From assembly GCF_905475395.1 (NCBI RefSeq), contig NC_058341.1, positions 31,759,501-31,823,500 of the forward strand: 64,000 nucleotides of DNA. The letters are read 5' to 3'. Shown in pieces: positions 23,692 to 37,700 of this stretch. The position numbers and the translations under genes are program-made. Below the pieces are notes generated by a model. The model was not told the origin of the DNA, did not search any database, and saw nothing but the letters and a program-made list of their open reading frames with translations. Position 1 is the stretch's first letter, and each line of letters begins with the position of its first letter. Origin of the DNA: Chrysoperla carnea. Its lineage: Eukaryota; Arthropoda; Insecta; Neuroptera; Chrysopidae.

Positions 23692-24590
23692 AAATACATC
23701 TGCCATAACATTCACGTGATTTTTTTGGATAGATTTAAAAAAATATAATCAAAATATTCTAGGAGGAACACTTTTCGAAAGACACGGTAAATATAAATAT
23801 TACGGTAGATATAAATTCTTTCGAAGATATTGATGTCTAAGTTTGAACTTTCTCCCTTCCCCTATTATGAAATCTCAAAAACCTAGAGATTTAGCCCCTA
23901 AAAATGTTAAACCGGTATTTGTTGAAATTTTAAGAAAAAAAATCGTTTACTTGCTGTGTTTCCGATTGTGATTTTTTTGTTTTTTACAATTAATTTGTAT
24001 GTAAGAGTTTTTTACCTTCACTTCATTTTTCTCCACAATAAATCCGCGTAGAAATACACCATAACGTAATAATATTTCGAACAACAATGATGAGATTTCT
24101 ATTTGGTCAACAAATAAATACTAAAGTTATCTTACAATAAAAATATTTACTTTTCAAAAAAAGCGAATGTGATTATTATTAGGATTAATTTATTTAGAGA
24201 AAGTGTTTAAAAATACAATTACTTCAGTTATATTAAATAATACGTCAAGCCTGTTGTGTCTTATACTTTAATGGTTCTAAAGAGGTATTTAAGATACAAT
24301 TTTTAGAGTTGTTGATAAAAATTATTTTTACAAGCTTTTATTTTACTTGCAATGTATGTAACTATGTTTGTTCGGGTGGAATATTGCAACTCAATTTTGA
24401 AGAAGATATCTTCAACCGATTGAGCTGAAACTTTGCATGCTTATGTAAATCGAATGATAATGCATTTTATGGTATGGTATTACCTGATTTTCTCATTGCT
24501 TCCACCTTATTTGATTTACATATTTTTTTTTAGTTTTTAAATACATTTTAAGGAACAAGCTTTTATTGTATTAAAAATAATTTTTTCTAT

Positions 24591-24709
24591 GAGTCACTCA
24601 TGCACGACTATTCGTAAAAGCTTGAAGCGCTCCTATTTGTTCTTAGTATTTTAAATTGAGCGCCTCCAGCTTTTATGAATAGTCGTGTATAAGTGACTCA
24701 TAGAAAAAA
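24591..24709. mobile_element. Foldback MITE-like element
   Basis: Arms of about 50 bp: TTTTTTCTATGAGTCACTCA on the left and its inverse with few mismatches on the right, continuing through CACGACTATTC.TAAAAGCT and GCGCTC. The centre is only ~20 bp. Termini and compactness suit a deletion-derived MITE; superfamily unknown. Confidence 0.6.
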
Positions 24710-25776
24710 TCTAAAATTTTACCTTCAAAAATTTTACTTTCAATGTCTCAAGATAAAATTTAATGAATTTAGCCTTAATTTCTTATCATTTGATAAATAT
24801 AATTAGTTAATAAGCATAAATTGGTTTAGAATAAGAAACAAGGACTTTATTCTAATACTGTTTCATTTTTAAAATCAATTAAAGTTCAATGAATTTTTCA
24901 TTCTTGTCTAAAAATAATTCATCTCCTTTAAAGAGGATAATCGATCAAAATCGAAACTCGCTAAATAGTAAAAATAAAAATCTACTCTAAAAAAATTTAT
25001 GAAAAATCTGTGACCAATTTTTTAGCTACGGACTACGTCTAATTTTATATTGATAGAAAGACCTTTTCATAGGATGAAAGTTAATGAAAACAAAAAGTGA
25101 ATCTGGTGAAAAATAATTGTTGATAAATTTTTATAATTAGTAAAATAAATCATACAATCTTTATAGTGGGTTCTTATGGATTGATAATATATAAAAAATT
25201 CAGATTTTTATATAAGCATTAAATCAGTGTCTGACCACCTTAATAAAAACAATTAGATTAAAAACAATATTTAATATTCATAAATTTTATTTTTATCATA
25301 ATCTTACGAAGATATATTTATATTTTTTATCTTAGAAATAATAATCTATGTAACCTGGATATTTGTGCACAAGGTAATAACAAAACTACTTTGTTTTAAA
25401 TTTAGCTTGCAATTATTTCAGTTTAGTAGTATCGTCGAAAAAAACGCATAAGTATTTTTTTAAATCAAAACCCGAGAATTTTAATAGTACTATTCTGCAT
25501 GTACTTAACAAATGCAAAAAACACATTTTTGAAAAAAAAAATCATCAAAATCGGATAAATTCTTGGAGATTAAAAAATATTGATGCAACTAAAAAATGAA
25601 TCGACCGGACTACTTTATTCATTAAAATAATAAAGAATTTGATCTAAATTCTATATACATTGTTTTAACTAATCAACTTCTAAAAAATTTATGTATCAGA
25701 AGACCCTTATTTTCAAACAATCAATATATAATTAATGATTATTTAAATTAATATATTAATAAATATGATTGAAAAC

Positions 25777-26541
25777 AAGCGCGGATCCAGATAATTTTTT
25801 GAAGAGGGCAATGTTATGAATTAATTAACTTACACCGCAAATATTATTAAGTTCAATTTGCTGATAACTAAAAAAATATTTAAATTAAGTATGTTCCGGT
25901 TAGCCAATCCGTGTTCCGGTTAGTTAGTTAATGATCAATAACAGTCAACCAAGAAAAAATGCGAAGTAAACAAAACGGGTTCAAATATTCTCGCAGGCGC
26001 CGGTTGCGATTTGCCCACGAATAAGCTATACACGGAAATTTCAGAAAATGCTAGAAATCTTGATCGGTTTTCTCGCCTATTCAGCCTCTTTAGAACCGAC
26101 TGATCGGTTAGTCGATCAAAGTCGTAGTCGGCACATCTCTAAATTTAAATAAAGATTCTGGTTCGTATTCTAACGTTCCCTATAAGAGATGCATTCATCA
26201 ACCTACACAGCAAATATTAAACGAAAAAAATATTTCAATATAAGACTCTGATTTTTATTCGGATGTTCCCGTAAATCAGCAAAAAGACGTAAATTATAAT
26301 CATTAATATAAAGCATAAATTGGCTCAAAATATATATTATATCTTGATTAACGATTTTCTCAAAATACGTTTGCGAAATAACGCCCTTATTACATCCCGC
26401 CCTGAAAATCCAATATATTTTACCTTTATACGAAAATATGTGATATGCCTTTACCTGATTAACATCTGTCCGAAACAAAAAAGAGTCATTTTTGAAATGA
26501 AAAGCCCTATTGACCTGATTGCCCCCACTGGATCCGCGCTT
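25777..26541. mobile_element. Possible ~765-bp element with AAGCGCGGATCCAG inverted ends
   Basis: AAGCGCGGATCCAG at 25777-25790 and its exact inverse at 26528-26541; weaker similarity continues inward (GGGCAAT). The interior has overlapping short frames on both strands but no transposase that I recognise, and includes a TAGTCGGCACATCTCTAA stretch near 26127. No adjacent target duplication was clear. Confidence 0.45.
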
Positions 26542-27760
26542 ATATGATGAAGGTTGGTGCTGTTGTTGATAAAAATGGTGGAGAAAGTTAATATGTGTAT
26601 TAATTTAATGTACTCACGTATAAAATTTTTGTTAACTATTAATAGAATATGTGATCGATAATAATAAATTAACAACTAATCACTGAGTTTAAATTCTGTT
26701 TAAAAAATATATTGCAAATAATTCTACAAAAGCTTCTCAAAGTTATTTTTTGATTGGTTAACTAAAAATGAGATATTTAGGTGTATAGATTAAAATGGAT
26801 TAATTTTTCAAGTCATCCAGGTGATGTGAGGGTATGGGTCCTGATATAATTTGCCAGGTGTTATGATAAACTGCTTCAGAATGTAATGAAAATCAACTAA
26901 CGATTAATAACTTATTTGCTCAATCTAGAATCAAAAACATAGGAAATGATCTGTAGCCAACAGAATCGCGGGCATCGTCTACATCATGTTAGTATTACAC
27001 AACACTAAAGCGACCCTACAGGAAATACTTCATGATCCACTGGAAGTCGCGACCTACATAATATTGAAAACCACTAATTAAGATACAGTGCATAAAGCGT
27101 TATGAAAAAAAAATTCCAAATTTTAGTTAGTTATTTGTGTGAGATAATTTTAAAAATATCCACTTACTTTCTCATCTAAAAAGTATAGGGTAGTCATCAG
27201 TAGAACGTCCCAACATCAGAACGTTTTAGTGACACCTATGGGTGATATAAATATTAATTATTTTTCATAAATATATTTAATTAATATTTTTATTGGCTTA
27301 ATTAATACAATAGACCAAATAGTTTTAGAACTAAAATAAATACAGACTATTTACAAAAATATGTGTCCATAAGTTTCAGCGTTCTTGACACTAACACATT
27401 ACAAAAAGTTCGTAGGTACTAGTTATGTGACGGATATTCGTACCCGTACTTGTATCCGTTTCTTTTTAAGTGGATCTTTTGTGTGATTTTATTTTATTTT
27501 ATAGCTAATATAAGAAATTAAAAACCAAATTAACAAAAAAATGATGATTTTTTTAAATTGTGCGAGTATATTAATCTATAAAAAATATTCGACGCATCAC
27601 CGAATAAAAGTCTGCATATAGAAAACTTTTTTACATCCTATTTCATTTAGAAGTAAATGTATTGGTAATATACATCATGGCGTGTCTCTTTTAGGATAAA
27701 CTTCTTCTTTAACAAGTGTATTTTTATACCCGGTAAAAATTATCTAGATTCATACATAGA

Positions 27761-28057
27761 CGTCATTAGAATGGAAATTTTTGAGGGGGCACTGGTTAGT
27801 AATTGTTTTATAAAAAAAAACAAAAAAAAACAATAACTGCGTCGGGGACAAAGGACACAACCCCCATAACAACACCTACAATGAAGATTTCGTCTGTATG
27901 TATAAAAACGCCATTAGAATGGAAATTTTTGAGGGGGCACTGGTTAGTAATTGTTTTATAAAAAAAAAAAAAAAAACATTAACTGAGTCGGGGACAAAGG
28001 ACACAGCCCCCATAACAACACCTACAATGAAGATTTCGTCTAATTGTATAAAAACGA
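27761..28057 (+). repeat. Two tandem ~148-bp units
   Basis: CATTAGAATGGAAATTTTTG starts each unit (27764 and 27912). Each continues through a GGGGGCACTGGTTAG segment, an A-rich run, GGGGACAAAGGACACA and CCCCCATAACAACACC to GAAGATTTCGTCT. The units differ at few sites, mostly in the length of the A run, so the duplication is recent. Confidence 0.85.
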
Positions 28058-29636
28058 AGTCGTAAAATAGTTTGGCTATTAATTAAAAATTATAGCTGAG
28101 TATAATATGAAAATAATTTTACAGTCAAGGTTGGGACATTGGTATCATACTGCAACTTAAAAGATTCAGCACGCACGCAGGAGCTTCGTATACTTGGCGA
28201 ATTTTTTGAAACGAAGCAAATAGGCTAGGCTGTAAGATACTGATTAATCAGAGAGCTTTATTTTCTTGCTTCTTCTTCTTTTAGAGGTCTATTTTTTATA
28301 AAATTACTTAAAAAGCCTAGAAAAATTTAATCGGCAAAAACATATCCACAAATTTTTCCGGGTGAATATGAACTTATGTGATTCTATATTTTTTACCTGT
28401 AATTTATTATTATATGTCTCTAAAAAAATTCTTTATCGTCACTTCTCTTTATACATAGAAAAAGAAGTCGACCTCCGCTAATTCTTTCTAAACCACGCAA
28501 ATTTTGAAAAGGTTTTTATCATTATACAGAACCTTTTTTCCGGTAGGTTTATATGTATAGTACATTATAATTAAAATTGTGCCTTTGCGAAGCCGGACCG
28601 GGTCGCTAGTATGTTTTATACATTTATTTGTTATAGATAGATATTTTAAAAAAACGGAGGTTAAACCCCAATATTATTATTATTATTATTGACAATATTA
28701 AGTAAATATTAACTATAATAATTTTTGTTATTTTGCATAAAGGGACAATTTTGCCGAAATTTCACCATCGATACAAACAAAATAGCTGCATTTTCTTTCA
28801 CAAAATTCGCTAAAAAATTTGTTTCAAGCTAATTAATTATGAATTTGTAATGCATAATTTGCTTGTACCTGAGATGCAATCTGCGACGTTGATCATAATT
28901 TTAAATTGTACTTTGTATTTATTATGAGATTTTGACTCTTGGTAGCCTATTCACGGAGAAAAGTTTCGCGATCACCGAAAATAGACCGTATTTCGAACAG
29001 ATAGAATGGGAAAAATTTTTTATTTGCAAAAAAAAGAGTCAAATCTTTCAGAATAGAATGAAGGATGGATAATTATAGAGCTTTTGCTCTTCGATATATG
29101 CTTGCGAATTTTTCGATTAATTTATCATTTGATTATTATTTTTTAAACTTAAAAATTTGAATATTTTTAGTCCTTATTATCAAAATGGAAACATTTACTA
29201 AAATTATCAAAGGAGGAATTGTAATAAATTTAATTAACTAGAATTTATCACTATATTTCAGGAATTAATGCCTTATCAAATAATTATTAAGTTTTAGTTT
29301 TTTTAATTTAAATTAATTACACACACGAGATTGGACGAATGTTAGTCATACACGTTACATTAAATTTTCATTATCAGAAAAAAAAATGTGTTAATTATTA
29401 TCGCATTACAAAATACCTGAAAAAAAATCTCAGGTATTTAGTTTGAAAATTTTCAGGGTCTTTACGTAAAATTCCAACTGCTATAAAAACTTTCATTAAC
29501 AAATTAACAATAGCAATTTAAAAATTGTGGGAAAATTGGTTTAAATCGGATTTTTGTTCATTCTGGTAACATAAAGTATCTGAATTTTATTGTTTCTTAA
29601 TATTCACATTTAATAGTTTAAAAATTTATTGTTTAA

Positions 29637-30343
29637 GGTAGTACGAGCGCCAAGGCAAGTTTAGTCTTGTGGTTGAAATTATTTGTACCTTATTTTCAAC
29701 TTTGATGATGAATTTTGTTACAACTTCATAAATGAAGTCCTCTGAGTATAATGTTGAACATTTTGCATTAGAGTAAAAAAATTCGCTAAATAAGATTATA
29801 CAGCTCCTTGCGAGGCCGATTTAAAAAATATATAAAATAGTGAACAATAGAATTACATATCTTTAAAAAGCATTTACCTTCAAATTGTGATTTCACAAAA
29901 ATTATAATTATATCAGATAATTAGTTTTAGTTATTTAAATTTAAATTTATTGTATTTACAAATTATACATAGTATAACTTTATGGTCAGCCATCTATCTG
30001 AGATCTGACAAATATCAGTCGCCATGGTACAAAGTCTACACTAAATTTTAAACAATATTCTGTTATCAGAAAATAAAGTGTATTAGTTATTGCATTACAT
30101 AATCGGTATTTTACGTCTAGTACGGTTTCTACATCCTTAAGAATGTACGTAATTTTCAAAGTATCGAAGATTGAAAATTTTGTTTAATTATTTAGCTTTC
30201 GATATTTCGAAAACTAAGGTAGATATCGAAAAATGTTATTCTTATTTTTCATCTACATTCACGAGGTTATAACAAAAAAGTTGAAAATATGGTACAAATA
30301 ATTTCAACCACAAGTCTAAACTTGCCTTGGCGCTCGAACTACC
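29637..30343. mobile_element. TTAA-flanked TIR element (~707 bp)
   Basis: About 60-65 bp terminal inverted repeats beginning GGTAGTNCGAGCGCCAAGGC and running to a TTATTTTCAA-like end, directly flanked by TTAA at 29633-29636 and 30344-30347. A TTAA target duplication is characteristic of piggyBac-type and some other cut-and-paste elements, though the termini are not the usual piggyBac CCY. No transposase is present. Diverged relatives of one arm lie at 48937-48975 and 53330-53395. Confidence 0.65.
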
Positions 30344-33300
30344 TTAAGGTGTGTTTAGTGATGAAAAAAATTTTTTTCTTGGCAAATTGTGTTACTTAAT
30401 ATCATAAGAATATTCTCTTAAAAAATTAATTCAAAATTCAAAAAAATTCTCGAAGATTCGAAGATCGAAGAGAAATTTTTATAATCCCGATTTGGTAATA
30501 CTCCTAAAAATGTCACGTTTTTCCAAAACTTTAACACTCTGTATCTAGAGAGATATAATAATTTCTCAATTATAAGTGTGTTAAGAAATTTTCATTATTT
30601 TAACGTTATATTTTATATATCATTTGATAAAATCCTGCTGTTACAACTTGGACCACCCTGTATATTCTTTTCGGATAAAGCGGTCTTCTAGCAAAGGAAC
30701 CGTACTAATATAAATTATGTCCAGCTTGAGCACTAAATGTAATCAAAAATACCTTTATTGGTAAAATTAATTATGATAAAAATTTATGCTTGCCTAATTT
30801 AAATTTAATTGTAAATTAAATATTATGATTTGCAAAATTTTATCAAATATGATCAAGTGTGTAACGAGGTTCTACTATACGATAAGGTTCCGCAGCGTAA
30901 ATCAGAAAAGAAAATCAAAATTTTATGCGGGAATAAATGCATTTCAAGGTTTTGTTGAATATAGTTTTTAATTTTAAATAATTACCGACAGACCCGGATT
31001 TAGAAATTTGACGCTTCTAAGCAGTTGCGAAAATTGGTGCCCTCTCCCCACGAAACTTTGAAAATGCGAAAATACATTGAAAATATGACAAAATTTCGTA
31101 AATGAGTTTAGAAATTTAAAAAAAAGTAGTGCACTATGTAAAAATTGATATTTTATCGTTAAAAAAATTTAAAAAATTCGTAGGCGAGCAAAGTATATAA
31201 AAAATTTAATTTTCTCACTCCCGGGCAGAAAGTGTCAACTTTCTGTCCACTGAGCAAAACGAAGTTGCCGCTTTCCGCCTCCGCCGGGGAGTAAATAGTT
31301 TGTAGTAGAAAGAGATAGGTAAATTAGGTGCGTAGATGCTGCCTTCGTCGCTCTTATGCGCCTACAATTTCTACCTATTTCTACCTCTCTCCCTGCTTTT
31401 CCTATGCCTATATAGCTCTATGGTATTATCTCGAGTCAAGAAGTATAATAATCTTTGAAAATTACTCTCTTGAATATTTTTATTATATTCCACAATTTGG
31501 ACTCTTTTAAATTAGTAAATAAAATTTTTTAGCAATATCTTTAAAAAACTGCTTTTAGAAAAAAATACCCTTTGTATTGCCCTCATTATCCTATTTGGCA
31601 TTTTGCACCAAGGTCCGATCTTGAATCCTAATAAGAATGCATATATAGCCCTCCAAATTTGAAATAATTTTAGGGATACCTTTTCGACATGTTTGCATCA
31701 CGAAACATGGACCAATAAATAGCAATGGACCTATTGACGATATTTTTACCAACCGTCATAAAACCCATGATTTTTTAGGGTGTATATTTACTTTGAATGA
31801 AGATGGGTAAACGAAATTTGAAGTGGTAGTTTCTATGTTTTGCAATGCACCCATGCCGATAAAAGCTTGTTAGAATTATTAAAATTTTGGTAGTTGCATC
31901 CCCGGGATCATTTTCGAAATCTCGCATAAAGTATTTGTTTAAAACAACCGCATTATTTACTTAATAATATATGAAAATAATAGGATACGTTCCTAGGGTT
32001 TTCAAAAATTTATGAAAATTAAAATTTATTAACTATAACGATTACTTTAAAATATCTGACGTGTTTAAAAATGAAATACTGAAACAACTTGTTAAAATTT
32101 GATTCGATAATGTTTAAAGTCCAATAAGTGGATGTTTACTTTTGACAATTTTTTTTTTTCAAATATTTTGGTAGAAACTCTTACATACAAAGTTTTTGTT
32201 AATAATGGATATTGGAAATATGAAAAACAATACAAGATACAAATGGAAACAATGAATGTGCCTAGATTTATTTTAGAAAATCACCTGATCGTCGGGGTTT
32301 ATTGTTAGTGGCATGTAAAATACATATTTAACCTAACTTTTCAAATAATATTAATTTAATTAATGAAAATTATATTATAAATATAAAACTTACTTGTTTT
32401 TCACTAAATAGTTTTTCATTCAATTATCTAATAAAAATTATACTTTTCATAAAACACACATCATCATTAAATATTTTCTTTACATTTCATTACACACACA
32501 AATTTCACTTTCTGATTAAGTATTTTTTTATTTGTTCAATAATTGATCGGTAGATGGACTATGGTTCGATAAAAATTTGACACTAATTTTTACGTATACG
32601 AATATGTCAAATTTGTAAATAAAAATGGAAGTATTTAAGTTTTTTTTATATCATTTAAAAAAATTTATCATGTAAATTATTATCCTTTAAAATGTATTTT
32701 TAATGTAAAGTATAAATAAATAAAATTAAATTTTTCATCATACATTCGAATTTTATTCATAAATATTGATATAAACAGGAATTCATTTCTGAGATACGAA
32801 CTAAGGACATTCAAGTTGACATACAGGTACTTTTTAAATATATTATTTATAGCTTACAAGTAATTTTAAAAAAAATTGTGTTACATTTCTTTTTTGTCGG
32901 CTTACGCTCTCGTGTAAATAAATAATTTTATAAATGAAATTATTTATTGTTTATTGTTTCATGGATATGATAATGTAAATACTAAAGTAAGGACTAGGGA
33001 GGGGTTGTTAAATTCGACACTTATTAGTATTAAATACAGCGATTCAAAGTAATGTATTTTGGTTTGTACGAAGAAACTTTTGAATAATCAAAATAGAGAT
33101 ATGTAGTTTTTAATGCGAAATTTTATGCGGTTGTAGATGCTACATAATACAGGGGCTAAAAATAACTCATGCGTAAACTTAAGACATTCGGCGAAAATCG
33201 AATTAAAAAATCTTTTTTACCTCCGGTTGTGTTACACCTACGACTGATTTTTTGTTAAAATCTTCCGATACAGAACGAATGTACTCGTATAATAAATAAC

Positions 33301-33869
33301 TAAATATTGGAAACACTTTGGGTGATCAAAACGCTAGTAGTAAAGCTTCAAAATATATTTAGTGATTAAATTTCCTTGCTGGTAACTATTTTTACCCAAA
33401 TCTAAAGTATCTGGTTGATAACCTTCAAAATCATATTAGAAATTACGCCTTTTTTGCATGCCTCCTCAATTAGTTTCCTCCAAAATAAAATATAATCGAA
33501 TTCATTTCCATAAAAGCAATACAAACATTCATGTGTAAATAGATACAGTCTATAAAAAAATTACTTTTAAAAAACTGTGGATAGTGTTAGTCTGGGATTC
33601 GAAGTCAAGCCTATTTGTTATTAAGCGATATGTCAGTTGAATAATTTGTTTGTATCTTCCAGAAAAATATAACAAAGAGACATTCGAAACATATTAAAAA
33701 CCAATTTGCCCAAAGAAAATTAGACAGACATTCAAAGAAGAAAATTTTGACGTAAGTTTTAGTATATAAAAAAAAAATTTAAAAGAATTGAAATTTTCTC
33801 ATAGCATTCTTAGTTAAAAAAGACGTTAAACTTAAGTAAAATAGGACGGACTTTGATTTTAGAAATGCC

Positions 33870-33991
33870 CATTTGAGCTTTTAGCGACAACTGATTCAAA
33901 GACCAATAGAAGAGAGCATTGCAGACTGTTCATTTTAGCTTTTAGCGACAACTGATTGAAGCACCAATAGGGGAGATAATTTCAAACTGTA
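33870..33991 (+). repeat. Tandem duplication, two 61-bp units
   Basis: Each unit contains AGCTTTTAGCGACAACTGAT followed by a CCAATAG..GAGA segment. The units differ at roughly ten to fifteen positions. Lies upstream of the zinc-finger gene. Confidence 0.7.
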
Positions 33992-34717
33992 TTTCTACAT
34001 CTAAGGTGGCAAAAGTAAAGCATCTATTTAATAATCTTATCACCAGTAAACAGAACTCTTTGCAAGAACATCGAAAAGATCAGCATATCTGTTATGATTA
34101 CAAGATGTGCTTTATAAGACTTCGATAATCTCTAGTCTAAATCGCTTAAATTGTCAAAAAAATCCAATATTCGTATATATTGTATTCACTTTCTAAAGAA
34201 TGCCACCCAGGGTTAAGGTTACTCAAGGTTCAATCGATTCCCTATTTTTAACCCCAGCGCCCGGGGTTGTTTGAAAGGTAATTCAATGGAGACCATTCTT
34301 AGCTATGTTTCAAGAAAATCGGTTCTGTTTGGACTTTGGAGAGAGCTACAAGAAAAAAACCGCATTTGTCGGAATTTTTAAAATTTCACTTGTTGCAAAA
34401 TTATTTTATTGGAAAGTGAAATGGTGTATTAAGTCAGTTTAAATACAAAGGGTTGATAATGCAATTTGCAAACTATCGAGATCTTGTTTTAGCCAGCAAT
34501 TTAAGCTTCTATATTCTAGTGTCTATTTTAATTATTTAATGTTCGAAAATTTAGTGTAAAGTAGCGATTTTTGCCTGGCTTGCCTTAGTTTAAATCTAAG
34601 AATGACGTCACCCCTGCTAATTAAAAAGATCAATGGCAATAGTTCCTTGGTTAACCTTGCCTGTAACTCACTGTGTAAGTCCTGAAATAATTGTTTGTTT
34701 TTCAGAAATATTAAAAA

Positions 34718-37700
34718 ATGCAGTCTCTAACGGAAAAATTAATTCGCCCAGAGAAAATTATTCCAAAATTCATAGACAAAAATAAAAAGGCGGACGTTAA
34801 TTCTGGTAAACGATTTATTAATGAAATATTAATAGAATGTAATAATCGAGAACGTTTAATTGATGAAGATGCAATAAATAATGATTTAAATAAATCGGCT
34901 ACAATTGGGCCACCTTTTGTTTGTATAATATGTAAACAATGGTTTCTTTCCAAAGAAAAATTATTGATACATTATATAGGAAATCATGAAAAAATTCCAT
35001 GCCATATGTGTTTACTGGTATTCGATACGAGAGAACTTTGTACAATACACGAAAATAAAGCACATTATCCATTATACTGTGAACTATGTCACAATGAATT
35101 TATTGATTTACAAATACTTGAGATGCATTACAAATCCGCACACAATACAATGTCATGCCGATTTTGTAATCTTTTAATTCAACCACAAGCTTGTTACACG
35201 ACCCACATTAATCGTAAACATAATGTGTACGATGAATACAATCAGAATGAGAATTTATTAATTATCGATCAATGGTTTGATGAAAAATGGAATTTTCGAT
35301 GTCGTATGTGTAATAAAATTCGACCAAAGAAAGATGTTTATGGTCATTTTCGTATGCATCATAAAATAACTGCAAATTCTTTTATAAATGTTATTCAATA
35401 CGAGGAAATCGAATTGGAATTAAATGGTAGCATAGATGAGGTGGTTCCAATGAAAAAAATAACGTTAAAAACAGGTAATAATCATCAGTTTTATATATGC
35501 CAATGTAATATTGTAATTTCCGTTTTATTTCTCATCATATTTCATAAAGGCTTTCTTCACGGTTTTTTGCTAGCCATGAATGACATCAGCAATAGTTGAA
35601 AAATATCTATATTTTCACCACCGTTTTGGTTTTTATTTAATATAAAAAATAATGTATTTAAAAAAATACTCTGCAAAAGACCCCACAAAAAAATTTTTCT
35701 CATTCTTGTTTTGCATGTTTTGAAATTACTTTTTAGTAAGTTAAATTTATAAATTAATTATCCGTCTGATATAAATTAATTCACTTTTGGGTTTTTTATC
35801 AGATATCTATCTTTTAACCGATATCTATCTGTGCAGATAGATAGACTGGCAGCTGGTAACGTTTTACTCTCGAATTTGCGTGTTAGAATATTTAGACTTT
35901 TATTAATTGGATAATTTTCTTTTTAGCTGAAGTAAAATCAGAACCAACTGAGGAATGTTCAATATGTGCCAACTCAAAAGTCCCACTAATATTTCATCAA
36001 GTTTACTGCATGAAAAAATTCGCTTGTCATTATTGTTTTGAAACGTTCGACAACTCTACGCATTTACATACGCATAAAGAGCTGGAACATAGATCTTTTC
36101 GTTGTGATCTTGGATGCGAAAATATTGTTAGTATTAATGAACGTGAACTTGACGTACATTATAAAAAATTCCACGATGTTATAGCGTGTAAATTTTGTGA
36201 AGTATGCGTTCACGCGGATCAAAACAAATATATTGTACATTTAATTAACGAACATTCAGTTAAGGATCTTGCAGAAATATTCGACACTGATCTATTATTT
36301 CAGGAGACATTGTTGAACAATAATAGAATTATCGTTTGTTCTTTGTGCGAACAAAACATCACAGACCTGATGCAAAACGTTGATGGTTTGTATTCGCATT
36401 TCAACGAACAACATTCGATTATATTAAAAACAATTGTGAGTTATAATCAATCGAATCCATTTTCAACAAACAAAATTGAACCAAAATCGAATTCAGAAGA
36501 GCATGTTCCTAGTCATGATGAAGACGAAAATAATAAAGACATAGAAATAGGGTAATTTTCTCTTTTTTTAAAATGATATAGTTGATCTAAGAGTAATCTA
36601 CACAACAGATAGCTAGAGGAACGGCTAGCGAACGGATCAAGCAATGAAATGCGACTCAGACCACATTCCAAATGACATTATATTACTTGCATTAAAACTG
36701 AGGCAAAAAATCAATTAATTACACGAATTCGATGATGAAAAGAATTAAAACGTAATAAAATCTTAAACAAAAGATCATAAATTAGTTCGAATTTCAGGTT
36801 CTATGTCACATTTTGCTAAACAACTCTAGCTATAGCTAAAAAATCTTATTACTATTAAATAATAATACTTTTTTGTAAAACAAAACCATAAATCCTGATT
36901 TTTCACGTCGTAAACTATCATATTTGTAATAATATTTCAAAATTTATTTTTTATAGTGGTATTTTTGAAGATATTGACCCAAAATATATAGAATGTTCAA
37001 TTTATGATGGAAATAGCGATGATGAAAATTACGATCAACTTTTAAAAATTAAAGAAGAGCCATTAGATGATTTTGATGACGACTTAATTCCATTAAATGA
37101 TTCATCCGATTTAATTTGTGAATTATGCGAATTTAAATTTAATTCCAAAAATGATTTATTGGAACATATTCATGCTCAACATGGTTTCAATGCAAATTTA
37201 TCATGCAACGATTGCTTGAAAAGCTTTGTAAATGAAAGTGAACTAGAATTACATATAGATAATACTCACAGGTTAAAAGAAGGCGACCTTAATTGCCCGT
37301 TTTGTACACTTGTGAGTTTTAAGAAACATATTCAACGACATTTACAAATGGAACATAGTCAGGAAATCGAGACAAATCTAGCGACTGCTGATGTTGGATA
37401 TAAATGCCGTTTTTGTGATGAATTGTTTTGGAAGCAAATGGATCGAAATTTTCATGAAATTAAAAAACATTTCAAATTTAATGAACATTTATTTGTTAGA
37501 TGTTTTGTTTGTTATGAAGTTTTTAGCCGAGAGGTATAATATTTAAAAAAATTATTTTTGGATTTCGAGATAAACATGCACACTGCAATAATATACTGCA
37601 AAATTGACAGCATAATTTAGTTGGTAACAGCCCCTCTTTAAGTCTTTAATATTTAATTTTAGGCCTTTCAAATATCAAGAAGTTGTAACTGTTTCTATTA

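Larger units (their letters stand above)
22984..34704. other. Gene-poor repeat region
   Basis: No recognisable conserved coding exon in almost 12 kb. It holds several small inverted-repeat elements and duplications listed separately (23623, 24591, 25777, 27761, 29637, 33870). A transposon-end-like stretch GCGAAGCCGGACCGGGTCGC is near 28588 and a CACCCTGTATA motif near 30655. Confidence 0.5.

Noticed and set aside
28580-28620. GCGAAGCCGGACCGGGTCGC stretch as a mobile-element end
   Set aside because: Resembles ends of common insect elements, but neither a partner end nor a target duplication could be located, so not called as a feature.
33590-33660. B-box-like GGGATTCGAAGTC
   Set aside because: No T-arm pairing and no A-box at suitable spacing.
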